Source: Adineta vaga
Lineage: Eukaryota; Rotifera
Direction: 5' to 3'
NCBI GenBank assembly: GCA_021613535.1
Contig: CP075492.1
Coordinates: 5,332,001-5,396,000 of the forward strand
DNA: 64,000 bases
In this document: positions 45,871-58,144 of the stretch, piece after piece
Layout of the letters: every line of letters begins with the position of its first letter
How positions within the stretch are numbered: the first letter of the stretch is position 1
The notes under the pieces: generated by a model
What the model was told of the DNA's origin: nothing
What the model saw: only the letters and a program-made list of their open reading frames with translations
The model's database searches: none
Made by a program: the position numbers and the translations under genes

Positions 45871-48154
45871 GAATGTCCTTTAGAAAATGTCCTACGTTGT
45901 AAATGTTCTCTTTAGAAAATGTCTTTTAGAAATGGTCCTTTGTCGTTTAATCCTTTGAAAAAATGTCTTCCATTATTAAAATGTCCTTTAAGTATAAAAC
46001 AAAGAATTAATCGATGAGTAACAAAAATTAGGTATTTGTTTATTATAACGAGTGAATTACTGATTTACTTATCATTTGTCACAAAAAAAGAAAGTTGATG
46101 TAACAGCTCTTCGACTGTGATTTTGCCTTTATTGTAACGACTATATAATTCTTTAGTTCTTCGTTCGATAATCTTGGATTGAATTTTTTTTCACGAGGTG
46201 TCATTCCAGCATTTATTTGAGAAATTAAACTATGAACAGTATATACTTCGTTTTTGATCGAATCGATGAAGGACCAAATATTTGGATGGCTTCCCTGCAT
46301 TCTTCATTTAAATCTATTGTTATATCCTAAAATGTGTGACAGTTAATTGAAATGTTACGATCATTACTTTAGTTTTACGTACCTTCGGAGAAGTTATTTG
46401 TTTTATCACGAATGTCGAAAACATTCCACATCGAGATTTCGCGCAACCATTGACGTTCAAAATAAGTAAACACACATTTCAATTCATCACGTTCACCCTC
46501 ACTAAGTTCTTCGCCGAGATCAGCAAACAATGACAATATATGTTGCTCAGGAACTAACGCAAGTGCCATCATTCGTCGGATCACACTGCGAACCATAAGA
46601 TTCTCCAAGTAAGTTGATGGTAAACCATTGGATTGAATGTTTCGATACACCGCCTGGCAAAAGTGGAAGAAACAACCTTTTTGTACTGTTGCTTCTGTAA
46701 ATTACAAGGAAATGTTTTCAATTTGATCAATGAGACTTGAGAAAAAAGTCATACCGTAAGTGAGATTGCTCGTGAAATTCCTGGCTCAAAATCGGACATG
46801 ATTAAGTAAGGATTGAATTTTTTATTAATTTTGTGTGCTTCAGAAATTAAAACATGAAACATATATAAATACGTTGTTATTTTTCTATCTGGAAGTAATG
46901 CGAATACTACCGGCAAACCTAAAGTAATGAAGAATAATTCATTATATGAATTTATATTTATTCTATATTTAAATAAGTAGAAATAACTTACATGATCCAT
47001 GATGAATGGCTTGGATAATGTGCACTTGATCAAAATTGGGTGGAGACGTGGAAAAGGTTCCATCCATATAAAGTTTATCACTGTCAAAAAGGAATTTCAA
47101 TTGAAAATCTGATGACCACATGAGTAATCTTCCTTCAGGTCGCGTATATAATGAATCATTTATAGAAAATTGTGGATCGTAACTATCGTGCAATATAAGG
47201 CGATCTTTATTAAGATAATCATTTCTATATAAATCTGGAATATCAAAAGAGCAGGATTGTGGAATTGGAGGCATCATTGCTCGCCGATTATTCACCAAAT
47301 TATGACCTTAATGAAGTATATATGTATGTCATTATTATATAAACTCTTGATAGCTTACCAAGATTAAGAATATTTGGTAAAACAGCAAGAGCTTCACCAG
47401 TGAGTAGCCCTTGTCGTACTTCTTGTTCAGCAATTTGTTCTAAAGGTAATAACTCATTTTCAGCTCGTTTTCGCATTTTTTCTCTTAAGTTTCGTATTTC
47501 TAAAGCGGCTGGATTTGGTAAATGGGAGTGATCACTTTTATTCTTGGAGAACTTCACAAATCCATTATTCAGATTTGTATGTAAAATGACGTTGCAAAGT
47601 CGATTGGCACATCGCCAGAACTTCATAGTTTTTGCTTTATTGAAATCTTTGAATTGAAATTGAAAAGCATCAATTGTTAACATGGATTTTCGTTTATTTG
47701 ATGTTGTTTTAACGATTGAAGGTTTGGACGAAGACGATAATGAGGAAGAAGATGACGATGTCTCATCAATTATAACGAAATCATCCGTTTCCATTTAAAA
47801 ATATTCCGTTTTTGTTATCTTTAAATTATATCTCAATACAAACAATACGAGTACAATGACCATCTTTCTTTTGTTTTATCCCTTTCTTGAATATACAAGT
47901 GAATCCTCTATTCGGCTTAGGACACAAATTTAAATTGAATTACAGCGTCATCTGTGTTTTAGATACGCTTCATTCTAAATTCTCTTCGTTAAGCGAAAAG
48001 AACATTTTCAAATATCGGACCAATTCTTAGAAGACATTTTTCTCAAGGACATTTGGTTAAAAGACGTTTTCTAAAGGACAAAATATAAAAGACATTTTTT
48101 TCGAGGACCAAAATTTGAGGACATTTCGTCGAGGACATTTCCTAAAGGACATTC
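45871..48154 (-). mobile_element. MULE-type DNA transposon with FLYWCH transposase
   Basis: The ends GAATGTCCTTTAGAAAATGT and (reverse complement) GAATGTCCTTTAGGAAATGT form inverted repeats. Multiple ATGTCCTTTAGA-like subterminal repeats lie inside both ends (45870-45990 and 48020-48154). The transposase gene fills the middle. No convincing 9-bp target duplication was found. Confidence 0.75.
46079..47794 (-). pseudogene. FLYWCH/MULE transposase, inactivated
   Basis: Transposase-like protein that would bind and move the element. Exons: 47794-47359 (Ser-rich start, FLYWCH-type KFWRCANRLCNVIL and DHSHLPNP), 47306-46992 (MWSSDFQLKFLFDSDKLYMDGTFSTSP, first Asp), 46918 to about 46757 (YLIMSDFEPGISRAI, second Asp), about 46693-46384 (QKGCFFHFCQAVYR, the MULE GC-x-FHF-x-Q motif) and a last exon to 46079. 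Introns 1 and 2 (52 and 73 bp) fit exactly. The third splice is off by one base, and the last exon has an in-frame TGA before RMQGSHPNIW. Hence a recently inactivated copy. Confidence 0.8.
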
Positions 48155-49066
48155 CTGCCATGATTCCAGTGTTTCCATCGTTTGTCTGCAAAACCTTGAA
48201 AAAATGTGCAAAACTGGTATGTAGTCGAATTGATCATATATTATTTTTGTAGAACCATTTTAGTTCACCGTTATTGGACGCAAGTCTTTCATGGTTCAGC
48301 ATGTTTGGTCAGAATTTTTTTTGTAGTTCCGTGTCATCAGTCTGAATCGTTCAAGGATATATGGCCTGCAGCTTAGATATTTTCATACATCTCGGCCAGC
48401 CATCGGGCTTTTCGTTGTGGAAGGTTTAAAATTAGTATTTTATAGGAAAAAAGTTTGTTATAGCCAGTATGATCTTTAAATATAATTAAGTCTGCTCAGC
48501 ATTCAGAGTTACTTAGCTAACACAGAACATCAATATAGGTTCTCTTCCGGACGAGTTTAAAAGCACGAAAAAGTACGAAATTTGTCAGTTTTTTCATTTT
48601 CAACCTTTCATTTTTGTCAAAAAGATAAATGAAAGTTCCCATAAGAGTTTGAAAATAAAATGAAAATGAATTAGTCGATTAGTAGGAAACAATATTCTTA
48701 ATCGCTACAAATAAAAATAAGTTCGATTTCATTGTTAAAGTTATCATAAAAATGGTACTAAACTATCCTGCATGGAAAACGGCAAAATTGGCGAAATTTC
48801 GTAACGAACGATACTTTTCGAATAACTTCACTATGGTTTATGATAACTTAGTGAAATTTTCAGCGTGGATAGAGCTCGTTAGTCTTCATATATACCCAAA
48901 CTTTCATAAAGACCTCTTTTTTCATTGAGAAGATATGTATCTCACAAGTTGAAAAAATGAAATTCCTTAACGGTTGGCCGAGTCGATACACATTCAACTG
49001 GTGACCTTGGAATACTTAACTATGAGTCCATTCGATGGGTCGACATTTGAAGAGCTTTTTCTCATG
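48155..49066. other. gene-free stretch
   Basis: No coding or element signature recognised. Confidence 0.4.
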
Positions 49067-49313
49067 AGCTGCCTAATTATAGTTATAATATAAATGGACA
49101 CTCACAAGCATCATATCAGTTCGAATATAAATATATATATACATATAAATATAAATGCATACATATAAATATAAATATAAATCAATATAGATATATAGAT
49201 ATATATATATATATCCATCTATATAGGTGTATATCTATATCTATATCTGTTGATAGATGCATAGATATATAGTAATGAAAATCCATTTATATTATAAGTC
49301 GAATTAGGCAGCT
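49067..49313. mobile_element. foldback with AT-rich (ATAAATATA)n core
   Basis: AGCTGCCTAATTATAGTTAT at the left is mirrored by ATAAGTCGAATTAGGCAGCT at the right. The centre (49125-49275) is a TATA/AAATA microsatellite that may be replication slippage inside a MITE. Confidence 0.65.
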
Positions 49314-50346
49314 ACTCACAAATTTGCTATTAAGCAAGCTTATCGCTCTGTGATCTGAAAGATTATTATTCATTTGTTTAGATTATAAATTTTTCACATT
49401 GGCTGAATATTCAAATAGATGCACCTTCTTGAGAAACCATCTTCCTCTCCCTGACCGACAATTCACCTCGTACTATACGATGTATAGTATATATTATTTT
49501 AAGTTTGAAAATCATGATGATAAACAATTCCGATGCGATATAGTTTTGCTATTGGTATGAAGGACAATATAAATAAAATAAAAGTCAGAAAATAGTTTGG
49601 AATAATCTCGAATCATTTTGTAGAGCTCTTTATCAGTGAAAAGTCCTGACTGGTATTAATCTCAATACAAAAGAAGAATGATTTGTCGGTGTCTCTCTTG
49701 TCGAAAATACTTGCAGTAAGCCTTTATCTTTGGTAAAACGTTTACCTTTATTGTTTCGGCGGATAAGGCACATCTTTTTTATTTCTGCTCGAGGTATTAT
49801 TTATGGACTGCTTTGCATTTTGAACTAAATCTGAAAATTGAGATGAGAAAATAGATAGAGTAATCACCTTTGGCCAATCAACTTAATTTTCTTGCGAAAG
49901 TAACACAGGTAAAGAGCTGAAAACAAAGACTTATGTCAAAATAAATTAGCAAGGAGATATATAATAGCCTATAGAATCGAATGCAGTCCTTTGTTTATTA
50001 AAATGAAGAGATTTTTCTGATGAGACAAATTTCGTCGTAGACATGATCCTCCAAAATTGTTTGTTGACCAAATTAGAACAAAAATAGTTAAAAAGTGTGA
50101 ATGTGAGTGTAATTTTACAAGCTTTCCAGACCATCACCGTCGAACACGTACATCCAGACTCTCATCCATACTCCTCACCTAGACTATACCTCTTTGCTCA
50201 TATTCATACTATGGATTCATTGATTGTCATCCAGTATATCTTACGAGCACTGTGAATAGTATGTCACTATTGATATTTAAGATATACTTTTTTATTCAGA
50301 ATATGTCGAATTATTATTTTTATATGCGCATGACAAATGTATCATA
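49314..50346. other. upstream region of the FkbM-like gene
   Basis: No gene. A weak telomere-like pair lies at 50092-50190 (GTGTGAATGTGAGTGT ... CATCCAGACTCTCATCC). A TATA box cannot be assigned with confidence. Confidence 0.35.
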
Positions 50347-51645
50347 ATGAACAGTCGACGTTTTCTTCAATGCAAAAAGTTTTTGCGAAAAATAAACGGA
50401 ATTCAAGCTCTACTATTTTTTATCTTATTAGTCGTAACAATAAGCTTCGTCGTTTTTCGGTGGTCAGCGTTTCACAACTTTCGAACTTATTTTTTCTCCA
50501 GATCAAATAAAAACACCGATTTCGAATCGAAAGAAAAGCATGAATTAAACAACAGACTATGCGACTGGTATTTTCTAAACTACACGCCAAGCTCTTGGGA
50601 GAATACATGGTTTAACAATATAAAACAATATCAAAATAATATTTGTGATATACTTTCAAGTTCCGAAAATTTGAATAAATCACGAAGATTAGTTAGCAAG
50701 TTAATACAATTGCAAATGTTCGGTAGAAAATTACAGGATGATAAAGATCAAGATACCAATGATCTCCTCTCAAAAATGTTTTATCGGCAAGAATGTATTA
50801 GTTCACAGACCGGAGAATCGTTCATAGTAGCAGACGTATCGCATTTGATTGAACCACTTGTTGGATTACTTCGAGACCCTTTAAGCGTCTGTTCTCAGCC
50901 TGATTCTTCGTTGTTATCACTTTCATTGTATAAAGGAGCAATAATACAATCAAAACGATTTCTCCTTTTATCTGTTTCAGCTCCAATTTACGTTCATTTT
51001 CTAATGGAGGATCATGAAAGTACTTTACAAAATAGTATTAGCTCAGGAAAAGGCGAGGCCAACATTCTGCCTTGGATGTATAAGCGATCAAAATCTAGCT
51101 TATTTGATACAAGTATAGACATGGCTAGTGCGAAAAGTATATTGATTGATTTGGGGAGTTCTTATTTTGGCGCTTGGAATAATGACACAAGCGCTGCTGC
51201 AGGGCGTTGGTTTTACGAATATTACAAGCGATTTGGAGTCAAATTTGATCGTGTTATCGCATTTGAGCAATCAACGTTAGATCCGAAAGTTGCATGGCAG
51301 CAATTACCGGATGATGTTTTCCCAATCTATACTCTTATTAATGTCGGCTGTTCTGCAACTGGACAGTTCAATCCTTGGAGAACTTTAAAAGCGATCGCAC
51401 GTCCACACGATAATGTAGTTATTAAACTAGATATAGACACTCCTGAAATCGAAACCGCTCTAATAAATCAGATTCTCAACAACCCAAGTATCCATAGCTT
51501 GATAGATGAACTTTTTTTTGAGCATCACGTCACCATAAAAGAGATGATGCCTCATTGGGGGAACCCGTTAGGTACATTGGAAAATTCTTATGTTTTATTC
51601 ACTAAGTTAAGACAACTTGGAATACGGATGCACTCATGGCCGTAG
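50347..51645 (+). CDS. membrane-anchored FkbM-like methyltransferase-family protein
   Basis: A single exon of 432 residues. Signal anchor at about 19-42 (ALLFFILLVVTISFVVF), a variable stem, then a C-terminal fold with ILIDLGSSYFGAW (SAM-motif-like) and FDRVIAFEQSTLDPKVAW (acidic second motif). INVGCSATGQFNPWRTLKAI, NVVIKLDIDTPEIE and IDELFFEHHVTIKEM follow, then a final RLGIRMHSWP-type end. A similar HSWP-ending family is known to me from algae and protists and resembles FkbM/SAM methyltransferases, but its substrate is unknown. Anchor plus lumenal domain suggest Golgi glycan or lipid modification. Intronless; ATG at 50347. I would not exclude a non-catalytic role. Confidence 0.65.
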   Translation: MNSRRFLQCKKFLRKINGIQALLFFILLVVTISFVVFRWSAFHNFRTYFFSRSNKNTDFESKEKHELNNRLCDWYFLNYTPSSWENTWFNNIKQYQNNICDILSSSENLNKSRRLVSKLIQLQMFGRKLQDDKDQDTNDLLSKMFYRQECISSQTGESFIVADVSHLIEPLVGLLRDPLSVCSQPDSSLLSLSLYKGAIIQSKRFLLLSVSAPIYVHFLMEDHESTLQNSISSGKGEANILPWMYKRSKSSLFDTSIDMASAKSILIDLGSSYFGAWNNDTSAAAGRWFYEYYKRFGVKFDRVIAFEQSTLDPKVAWQQLPDDVFPIYTLINVGCSATGQFNPWRTLKAIARPHDNVVIKLDIDTPEIETALINQILNNPSIHSLIDELFFEHHVTIKEMMPHWGNPLGTLENSYVLFTKLRQLGIRMHSWP

Positions 51646-53019
51646 ATCTAGCTTTACGTATTAGTGTAAATTGTATACAAATATCTAGATTAACTTTCTA
51701 GTTAATAAGTATCATGGCTGATCAAGGTTCATAATGGTATTTCTTCAAAATAAATTGGTCGATCTTCCAGGTTCAATTATTTCATTTTTATCAATGTTCA
51801 TTGTTCGTGTATATCATTTATTTTGAATAAAAGTGAAAATAACGAGTACTTTCTGGTTTATTAAACTGCATTTAATGTTACCCAATACCTAATACTGTTT
51901 ATAAGATGAAAAAGAATACATTTTTTACAGAAAATTCAGAACATCTATAACTAGTAGAATGTACATGAGTATGAAATAATCATAACAAGAGATTTTGAAC
52001 AATATGAAATATAAATATACGATGTGATTTAATTTGTATCTTATAAGTCCATGTTTGTAATACTTTTAATATCAGTTCAAATGTCTTATGTTGTTTGTTG
52101 ATAATGATTGATAGGCGATCGAAACTTCCAAAAAAAGAAAATAAATTATATTTAAAATTATCTTGATCATATCTTTATATTTTATATAGTAGACTGTAGT
52201 AATCATTCGTATAGATGTCTGTAGAGATATTTTCGAGAGTAAATGTGGGCATGGGTGTGGTCATCAACAGGCCAGCAAAGGCATGAAACGGATAATTGCC
52301 CCCTGAAAACATTTTAAGAGAGTAAGGAAACTTTATTGCTGCCGACATTGCAAATGTTTTTTGGCCGATTATGCCTCTATCTGTAGTACTATAGAATCGT
52401 ATTCATGTATATCATGGTCTTTAAAAGAGTCTTCGAATGATATAAGACTTAGGTACAGAACAGCAAAGCCTAGTCCATGCCAAAGCGCGAAAAATTTAAG
52501 CAAAAACATTTTGATTTAAAAATGGCACATATCTACTATAAGGAGTATAGAATAATATTTTGTTTGAAACCAAAACTATTTTATTGCCATCCCCCTAGAA
52601 AACTCTCGCCCATCCGTCCATACTCGTGGCTTTTGAACAGAAAAAAAGATCTTCATTACATTCATACCATCAGCTTCGTTCATGCGTACTCCAGATGAAC
52701 CACTATAAATATGTAGATTTAGAGCGCCTTTCTCTTTAAAACAACAGTTTTCCGGGAAAATTTTGAAATCGAAATAAATGCATGAGAGATAGTGCTGATC
52801 TTAGATCTTGCAGAAGCGATAAACTCTTTTTATTCAATACGTCTTCCCTTACAAACTTTCGCATGATTTCTATAGTCGATTGTTCAAACAAAATACGGCT
52901 TTTGGTTCTTTTAGCTCAGTTTATGATAATTTAATTTCTTCACTAATATTTCCTCGTCTCGAACCTTTTAATATATTAGAATTCTTTGTCAGAAGAAGTT
53001 TTCGCAGATGCAGTGAACT
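51646..53019. other. intergenic, repeat-poor
   Basis: No gene is supported. A single GTGGGCATGGGTGTGG arm lies near 52246-52261. Confidence 0.4.
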
Positions 53020-53023
53020 ACAT

Positions 53024-53088
53024 AGGGTGTGGGTAAGTCTAGGTGGACGTTGGTACTACCTGCATCCAACACCCACACCTATCTGTAA
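53024..53088. repeat. telomere-like hairpin 5
   Basis: ATAGGGTGTGGGTAAG, about 30 bases of loop, then CAACACCCACACCTAT. The outer ATAGG / CCTAT ends also pair. It lies about 480 bp before the GT25-like gene. Confidence 0.75.
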
Positions 53089-53568
53089 GGATAGCGAGTG
53101 TCAATGGGATAGGTATCCATCATCTCATTTTCAATTCCATTACAGATTTCTAAGTTGAATTGACATGATCTCGATGCCATGACGTAATAATTAAATTATG
53201 TATTCCATTCGACATTTTGATTTTGTCTGAATAATGCGTTCATTGACATACCAGTCATTAATCAATAAAACTTACAGGAAGTGAATAAGAGGGAAAGGGT
53301 AATAAATATTCATTTCCAGAGAAAAGAAAGAGAGAACGAACATAAAACGTTTACGAATAAGGTAGGAAATACCATAGAGAAGGACGATCAATGTCGAATC
53401 TCAACATACTTGACCATTTCGTATGATAGTAATATATCCATCGCTACATTCACATTCTCATCTTCATTCTTTTACCAGAACATATACAAGGTATTATACG
53501 CAAGTCTTGTAGTTTGAAATGGACAACTATATTTTATTTTTTTCACTTTTTATTGTTCTGACTTAAAC

Positions 53569-56500
53569 ATGAGGTTGATTAAAGCAAAATATATTCTTGT
53601 GGTTAATGGGCTCTTTTTGTTCGGTAAGTAACATCATGAGTATTATCGAAAGTTGAACCTTAAAATCCAATAATATAATATTAGGGTTATTATGGTGGAC
53701 TGTGTCGAAAATCCCACAAACAAGTGAATCGGTTCAACGTACAAGCATCAATCCACCATTCTATCCAATGGGTTCTGGTGATCTTTCTCGTTTGGCTCAT
53801 GTTTATTTCCCAAAAAACAAAGTATTTCATGTCAACGGAGTCGCATACGATTTTTATTCGATATGGGAACTAGGCAAATCAGAGCCAGGTCAGCAATGGT
53901 TGACATTCCCGCTTCCAGGTGAAATAAATAATAAAAATATTCCTCCTCCCTGGCATCCGATTTGTTCAAGTGTCAATCTACCAATTCACATTTCCCCTTT
54001 GACCAAAACACGAATTGCATTTCTCGAACAAGTATATGTGATTAGTGACGAAGGGTTTGTTGATAGACATGAGCATTTGAAAAAAGTGTTTCACCGACAA
54101 GCAATTCCAGATAGCTCAATACATTGGGTATGGAAATGGAATCGTACAACATGTAATGCCAAAAACAACTTTGATGAAGTCTACAGAAAAAAGCTAAATA
54201 TGAAACCTGGTAAGTTGAAGTATTATTTTTTGATTATTCGTCAACGTTACACGTGAGACATAAGATATGCGATTATAAACTCTCAGATAATACACTTGCT
54301 AATATAGATAATTCAGAGCATCAACAATAAATTGCACTGAATTCAGGATGAGAGGATAGGGATGAACATTGGTGTAATGGTATCTCTCGCCCACAATGTC
54401 TCATATGTATCCATATTTCACCAACAAAATCAGAACATACTTTATTATATGTGATAAATAACAGGTCTCCAGCATTTATAGCTCTAAAATATCAGTATTA
54501 AGTTCTCCAAAATTATTTGCTCAATTCGTACTCGACTAAATAGCACTAATAATAAATCAGATTTTCCAAAGTCAAATAGAGTTGCTCACTCTTCGAAAAT
54601 GATCATCGTAAACCGAATAAAAAATACATAAAACTTAGAAACATCATTCGAAAAGCAGAACGAATCGGTTTCATTTTGAAATCAGAAATTCTAATAACAG
54701 AAGAAAATTTTTCTGTATTGAGTATGATACTTTTGGGTTCGGAATACCTTTGTCTAATTTTTGCGAATCACCTATTCGCAGTTAACAACATTATTGGGTT
54801 TGAAAACGGGAACCTCCAATCTCACAACGGCTTTTTGGTGGTTTAGGAAGAAGCTTGTTCAGCGTCGTCTCGCAGTTACAAAAAATATTCAGTTAGACAT
54901 GGAGCTGTGAGTGAGTTCGAACTTTCGAATTAATGCGGCGCATCTGCTTTCTCAGATCAATGATAATGCTTATTTTACCTAAAAGTCCTCGCGTTGAACG
55001 CGATAATTCGTAAAGTAACCGTTTTACTTGAATTTCGCTTGCGGTGGTCTATCATATTTCAATCTGAATTTGGAAAAAACGACTTTATTTAAGATCAGAA
55101 TGATCGGACTATGGCTACCAGAATTTAGCAATTATTACAATATCAGTTCTAGAACTAATGATTAACCATTTCCGTTACAAAGGAAGATTAAGACTAAAAG
55201 AAACTAGGATGATTTACGACACACGAAAGACTAAGAGAACTCAACATGTTTTCGATATTAATCGTTACTAAAATTCACTACTCTCAACATTGAAATTAAA
55301 AAAAGGGTTTTGCGGTAGTTAAGATGTCTAAAAATAGTTTTCTGCTCGTGACAAAATAAATACCGTCTAGAAGCTGTCGCACATAACTACAAAACTCGTA
55401 AAAAGGACTTCCCATCGCTTTTCAAATATCTCAGTGGTTTTGGATCAACTTACAAACTGAAGAAGGGCTTAGAACTGGTTGCAATATCGAAGCTCTTTTG
55501 TTCAGTGAAAGGTTTGTAGCCATAGTACTATAGAAGTTTTTGAGTAGAAGTAATGCTTGCGAGTGTGCGTAGTTTTTGTATAGCTTGGTAAAAAGAAACT
55601 GTAATAGTTGGACTTTGGAGCTAAGCGTTGATAGTAAAAAATGGAAGACTTTAACTATTGTATCAGCAATAACATTTCTACTTTAAGAAATTATATAGCA
55701 ATAGAGACGTGAACTATATGACAAAGAGAGCGATAGAAAACATCCTTGTTGGGTCATGTGAATACGTATCAATTAATAGATGAACATTTCTCATTCATTT
55801 TTAGATATCTGTATACAGAAATACTCTGGAAAAAGACGTAGTTTACCGAAATCTTCCTAAATGCTCTACATGATACATAGATTCGAAAAAACAAGTTTTC
55901 AGATTTTAAGAAAAGATTCTTTCAAGGTTTCGTAAATCTGAAAACCTATTTTTTCAAATCTGTGCATTATGGAGAGCATTTACGAAGAGTTCAGTAGAAT
56001 ACCTTTTTTTTTAGAGTGATCATCTGTGAAAGAAGCATTTATTCAAATATATATATGTTTTAGGAAACAAGAATTTTTTTGAAAACTATATCCCAGGTCG
56101 ATCAATCCGATACTCGGATCCGATCGGATCCCATGCCGGATTCTATCGGAATCCGATGATCCGACAATATCCTATCGGATTCCTGGTGACGGAATCACTT
56201 CGGATTCTGTCGGTTGCGGATCCTATCGGATCCAATACAAGATCCTATAGTTTCCAAAAAACGGATTTCGACGGATCCGATAGGTGGGCATAAGACCGTA
56301 ATAAAATATAGCTAAAAAGAACGCTCATAAAATATGCAGCTTCCGACGGAAATTTTACTGACGGAATCCAATACAGATCCGTCACCAGGAATCCGATAGG
56401 ATTTTGTAGGAACGTTGGATCCTATAGGGTCCTATCGGATCCAATATCGGATTTGTCGACCTGGGATCATGACAAGCTGATATTTAAATCAAGCTTCGTT

Positions 56501-58144
56501 TGTTACATAAAATCTATGAAATTTTTAAGTAAATGATTAATCTGTTGTTTGCATTCCAACCACTCAACTAATTCATACAGTGTCTCAAGCCTCCGTTAGT
56601 TCTTCTGGTCGGTCCGTATTCTTGATATATATATATATATATTGCTACACAATAAGAGAAAAGTGACAAGATGATGTATATACATAGAAGACATCTTTCG
56701 CAGATAGAATATGAGAATGAAGCAAGGGGAAAAAAGCGAAAAATCGGTACTGCAGTATACCCTTTGTACTCCCGCGATAAATTATGAGTATTCTTGAGAG
56801 GTTTTTCAGTATTTTCAAGTCCACCGGTGATTAGTGTTACAGTGCACCCGCTAGAGTACAATGCAAATAAACCAAGCGAATAGAAATGTTCAAATACTCC
56901 ATGATACTTCGAAACTGGAGTATTTTGGAGCATTTGAGGCTTTCTGCTCGCTAGTGTTAGTTACATTGTATTCCAGCGGGTGCACTGTAACACTGGTCAC
57001 TGGTGAACTTGAAAACACTAAGAAAAATTTCAAGGATACTGATAACTTACCGAGGGAGTACAAAGAGTATACTGGAGTACCGACTTTTCGCTTTTTCCAC
57101 CTTGGAATGAAGACAGGAGCAAAGAACGAAAATATAAAGCAAATAAATATAAAATAACAAACGAAGGCTAATAAGCTCTGTATTTTTTATTCCAGCCTAT
57201 TCTTTTGTGAACGTCATTAAGTTTTGGACATTAACACACCAGAAATGAACTTTGCATTTAATAAATCCACGCTATAATTAGAAGAAAACAGAATTGCCCG
57301 CTCGAAAATTCTCTTCCTATTAATTTTCTGAAGTTTTTTTTCAATGCGATTATACCGTAACGATTTATCATGGTTCGATTGCCTGCGGCTACAACTAAGT
57401 GACACATTTATATGTTAAGTAATTACGCTTATGATACTCATCTGCAAGGTATTTACAGCACAATTTTCATGTCATTTTTTTACTTGATGTGTAGGGTTTC
57501 ATCTTCCGGACAATCTCTGTCCAATTATCATGAAGCATGTTGAGGCATGGCATTATGTGGCTGAGAACCAAATTAAACTGGCATTAATCCTGGAGGATGA
57601 TCCACTCTTTGTACCATTTTTCAGGAAAAAGTTGGAGAGAGTTATTTACACAGCCATTCGAACAGGTGCTCTGCGCATTGATACAAATTGTTTAAATCTT
57701 AGTGAAAGTCGGACCATGAGAAACGACGAGTGGATTTACCAAGAACCAATGATAGTTATTGGAACATGCTTCGATTTTTACGATGAATCATTTAATAGTT
57801 CAGTTCCAGATCCGCAGCCATTACTTACGACACACAAGCTGCGTCCATCGCGTTGTGCCCATGCATATATGATTACAGCATGTAGCGCACGGGCTATGCT
57901 AAGAGAAATCGCTGCGAAACCAACAGAAATCGATACACCTGACTTTCTAATGAACGAATTGTTTCCTCGATCACATGTCCTTCAATCATTTTGGGCTGAT
58001 CCACCGCTTGTATACCAAGGCAATCGAGTCGATGATCTTGAGCAGTTACAAACTTTCAAAGAAACTAAATACCAACTGAAGGCAGAAAATAAAAGAAACT
58101 TAAAAAGCTTTTCCTCTTGGTTTTTTTCTAAAAGCCAATTATAA
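53569..58144 (+). CDS. GT25-like glycosyltransferase with a giant intron
   Basis: A probable Golgi glycosyltransferase related to LPS/collagen glycosyltransferase family 25. Exons 53569-53623, 53685-54209 and 57495-58144 total 1230 bases (409 residues). Both joints keep phase: TTC-G to GG-TTA, and CCT-G to GG-TTT. The short first exon plus the start of exon 2 give a signal anchor (YILVVNGLFLFGLLWW). Exon 2 has QVYVISDEGFVDRHEHLKK. Exon 3 opens HLPDNLC and carries HVEAWHYVAENQIKLALILE followed by DD, the acidic metal-site motif, then SRCAHAYMITACSARAML. Intron 1 is 61 bp but intron 2 is 3285 bp and full of mobile elements. If splicing of intron 2 fails, the protein would lose its catalytic half. 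Confidence 0.75.
55825..56015. mobile_element. foldback of the GGTTTCG family in the giant intron
   Basis: AAATGCTCTACATGATACAT and AAGTTTTCAGATTT are mirrored by AAATCTGAAAACC and TGCATTATGGAGAGCATTT. The outer parts resemble the ends of 29152-29562. Confidence 0.6.
56092..56465. mobile_element. GGATCC-rich CCCAGGT MITE, copy 2
   Basis: A 374-bp element with ends CCCAGGTCGA / TCGACCTGGG, flanked by AT on both sides. Repeated CGGATCCGATCGGATCC-like units lie inside. The best preserved copy of the family. Confidence 0.85.
56735..57105. mobile_element. 370-bp palindrome in the giant intron
   Basis: The arms are so similar that both strands encode the same peptide-like run (containing LYSSGCTVTL and TGxLENT) in opposite directions around a centre near 56925. 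Inner edges GGAGTATTT pair with AAATACTCC. A foldback element rather than a gene. Confidence 0.75.

Larger units (their letters stand above)
54210..57494 (+). other. 3.3-kb intron enlarged by transposable elements
   Basis: Begins GTAAGTTGAAG and ends ATGTGTAG. It contains a foldback (55825-56015), a CCCAGGT/GGATCC MITE (56092-56465) and a large palindrome (56735-57105). Host introns elsewhere in the window are 50-73 bp. Confidence 0.7.

Noticed and set aside
49120-49280. AT-rich microsatellite as a replication origin
   Set aside because: It lies in the core of a foldback and has no further evidence for origin function.
56568-57157. Two opposed frames of about 100 codons
   Set aside because: Both are the arms of one palindrome.
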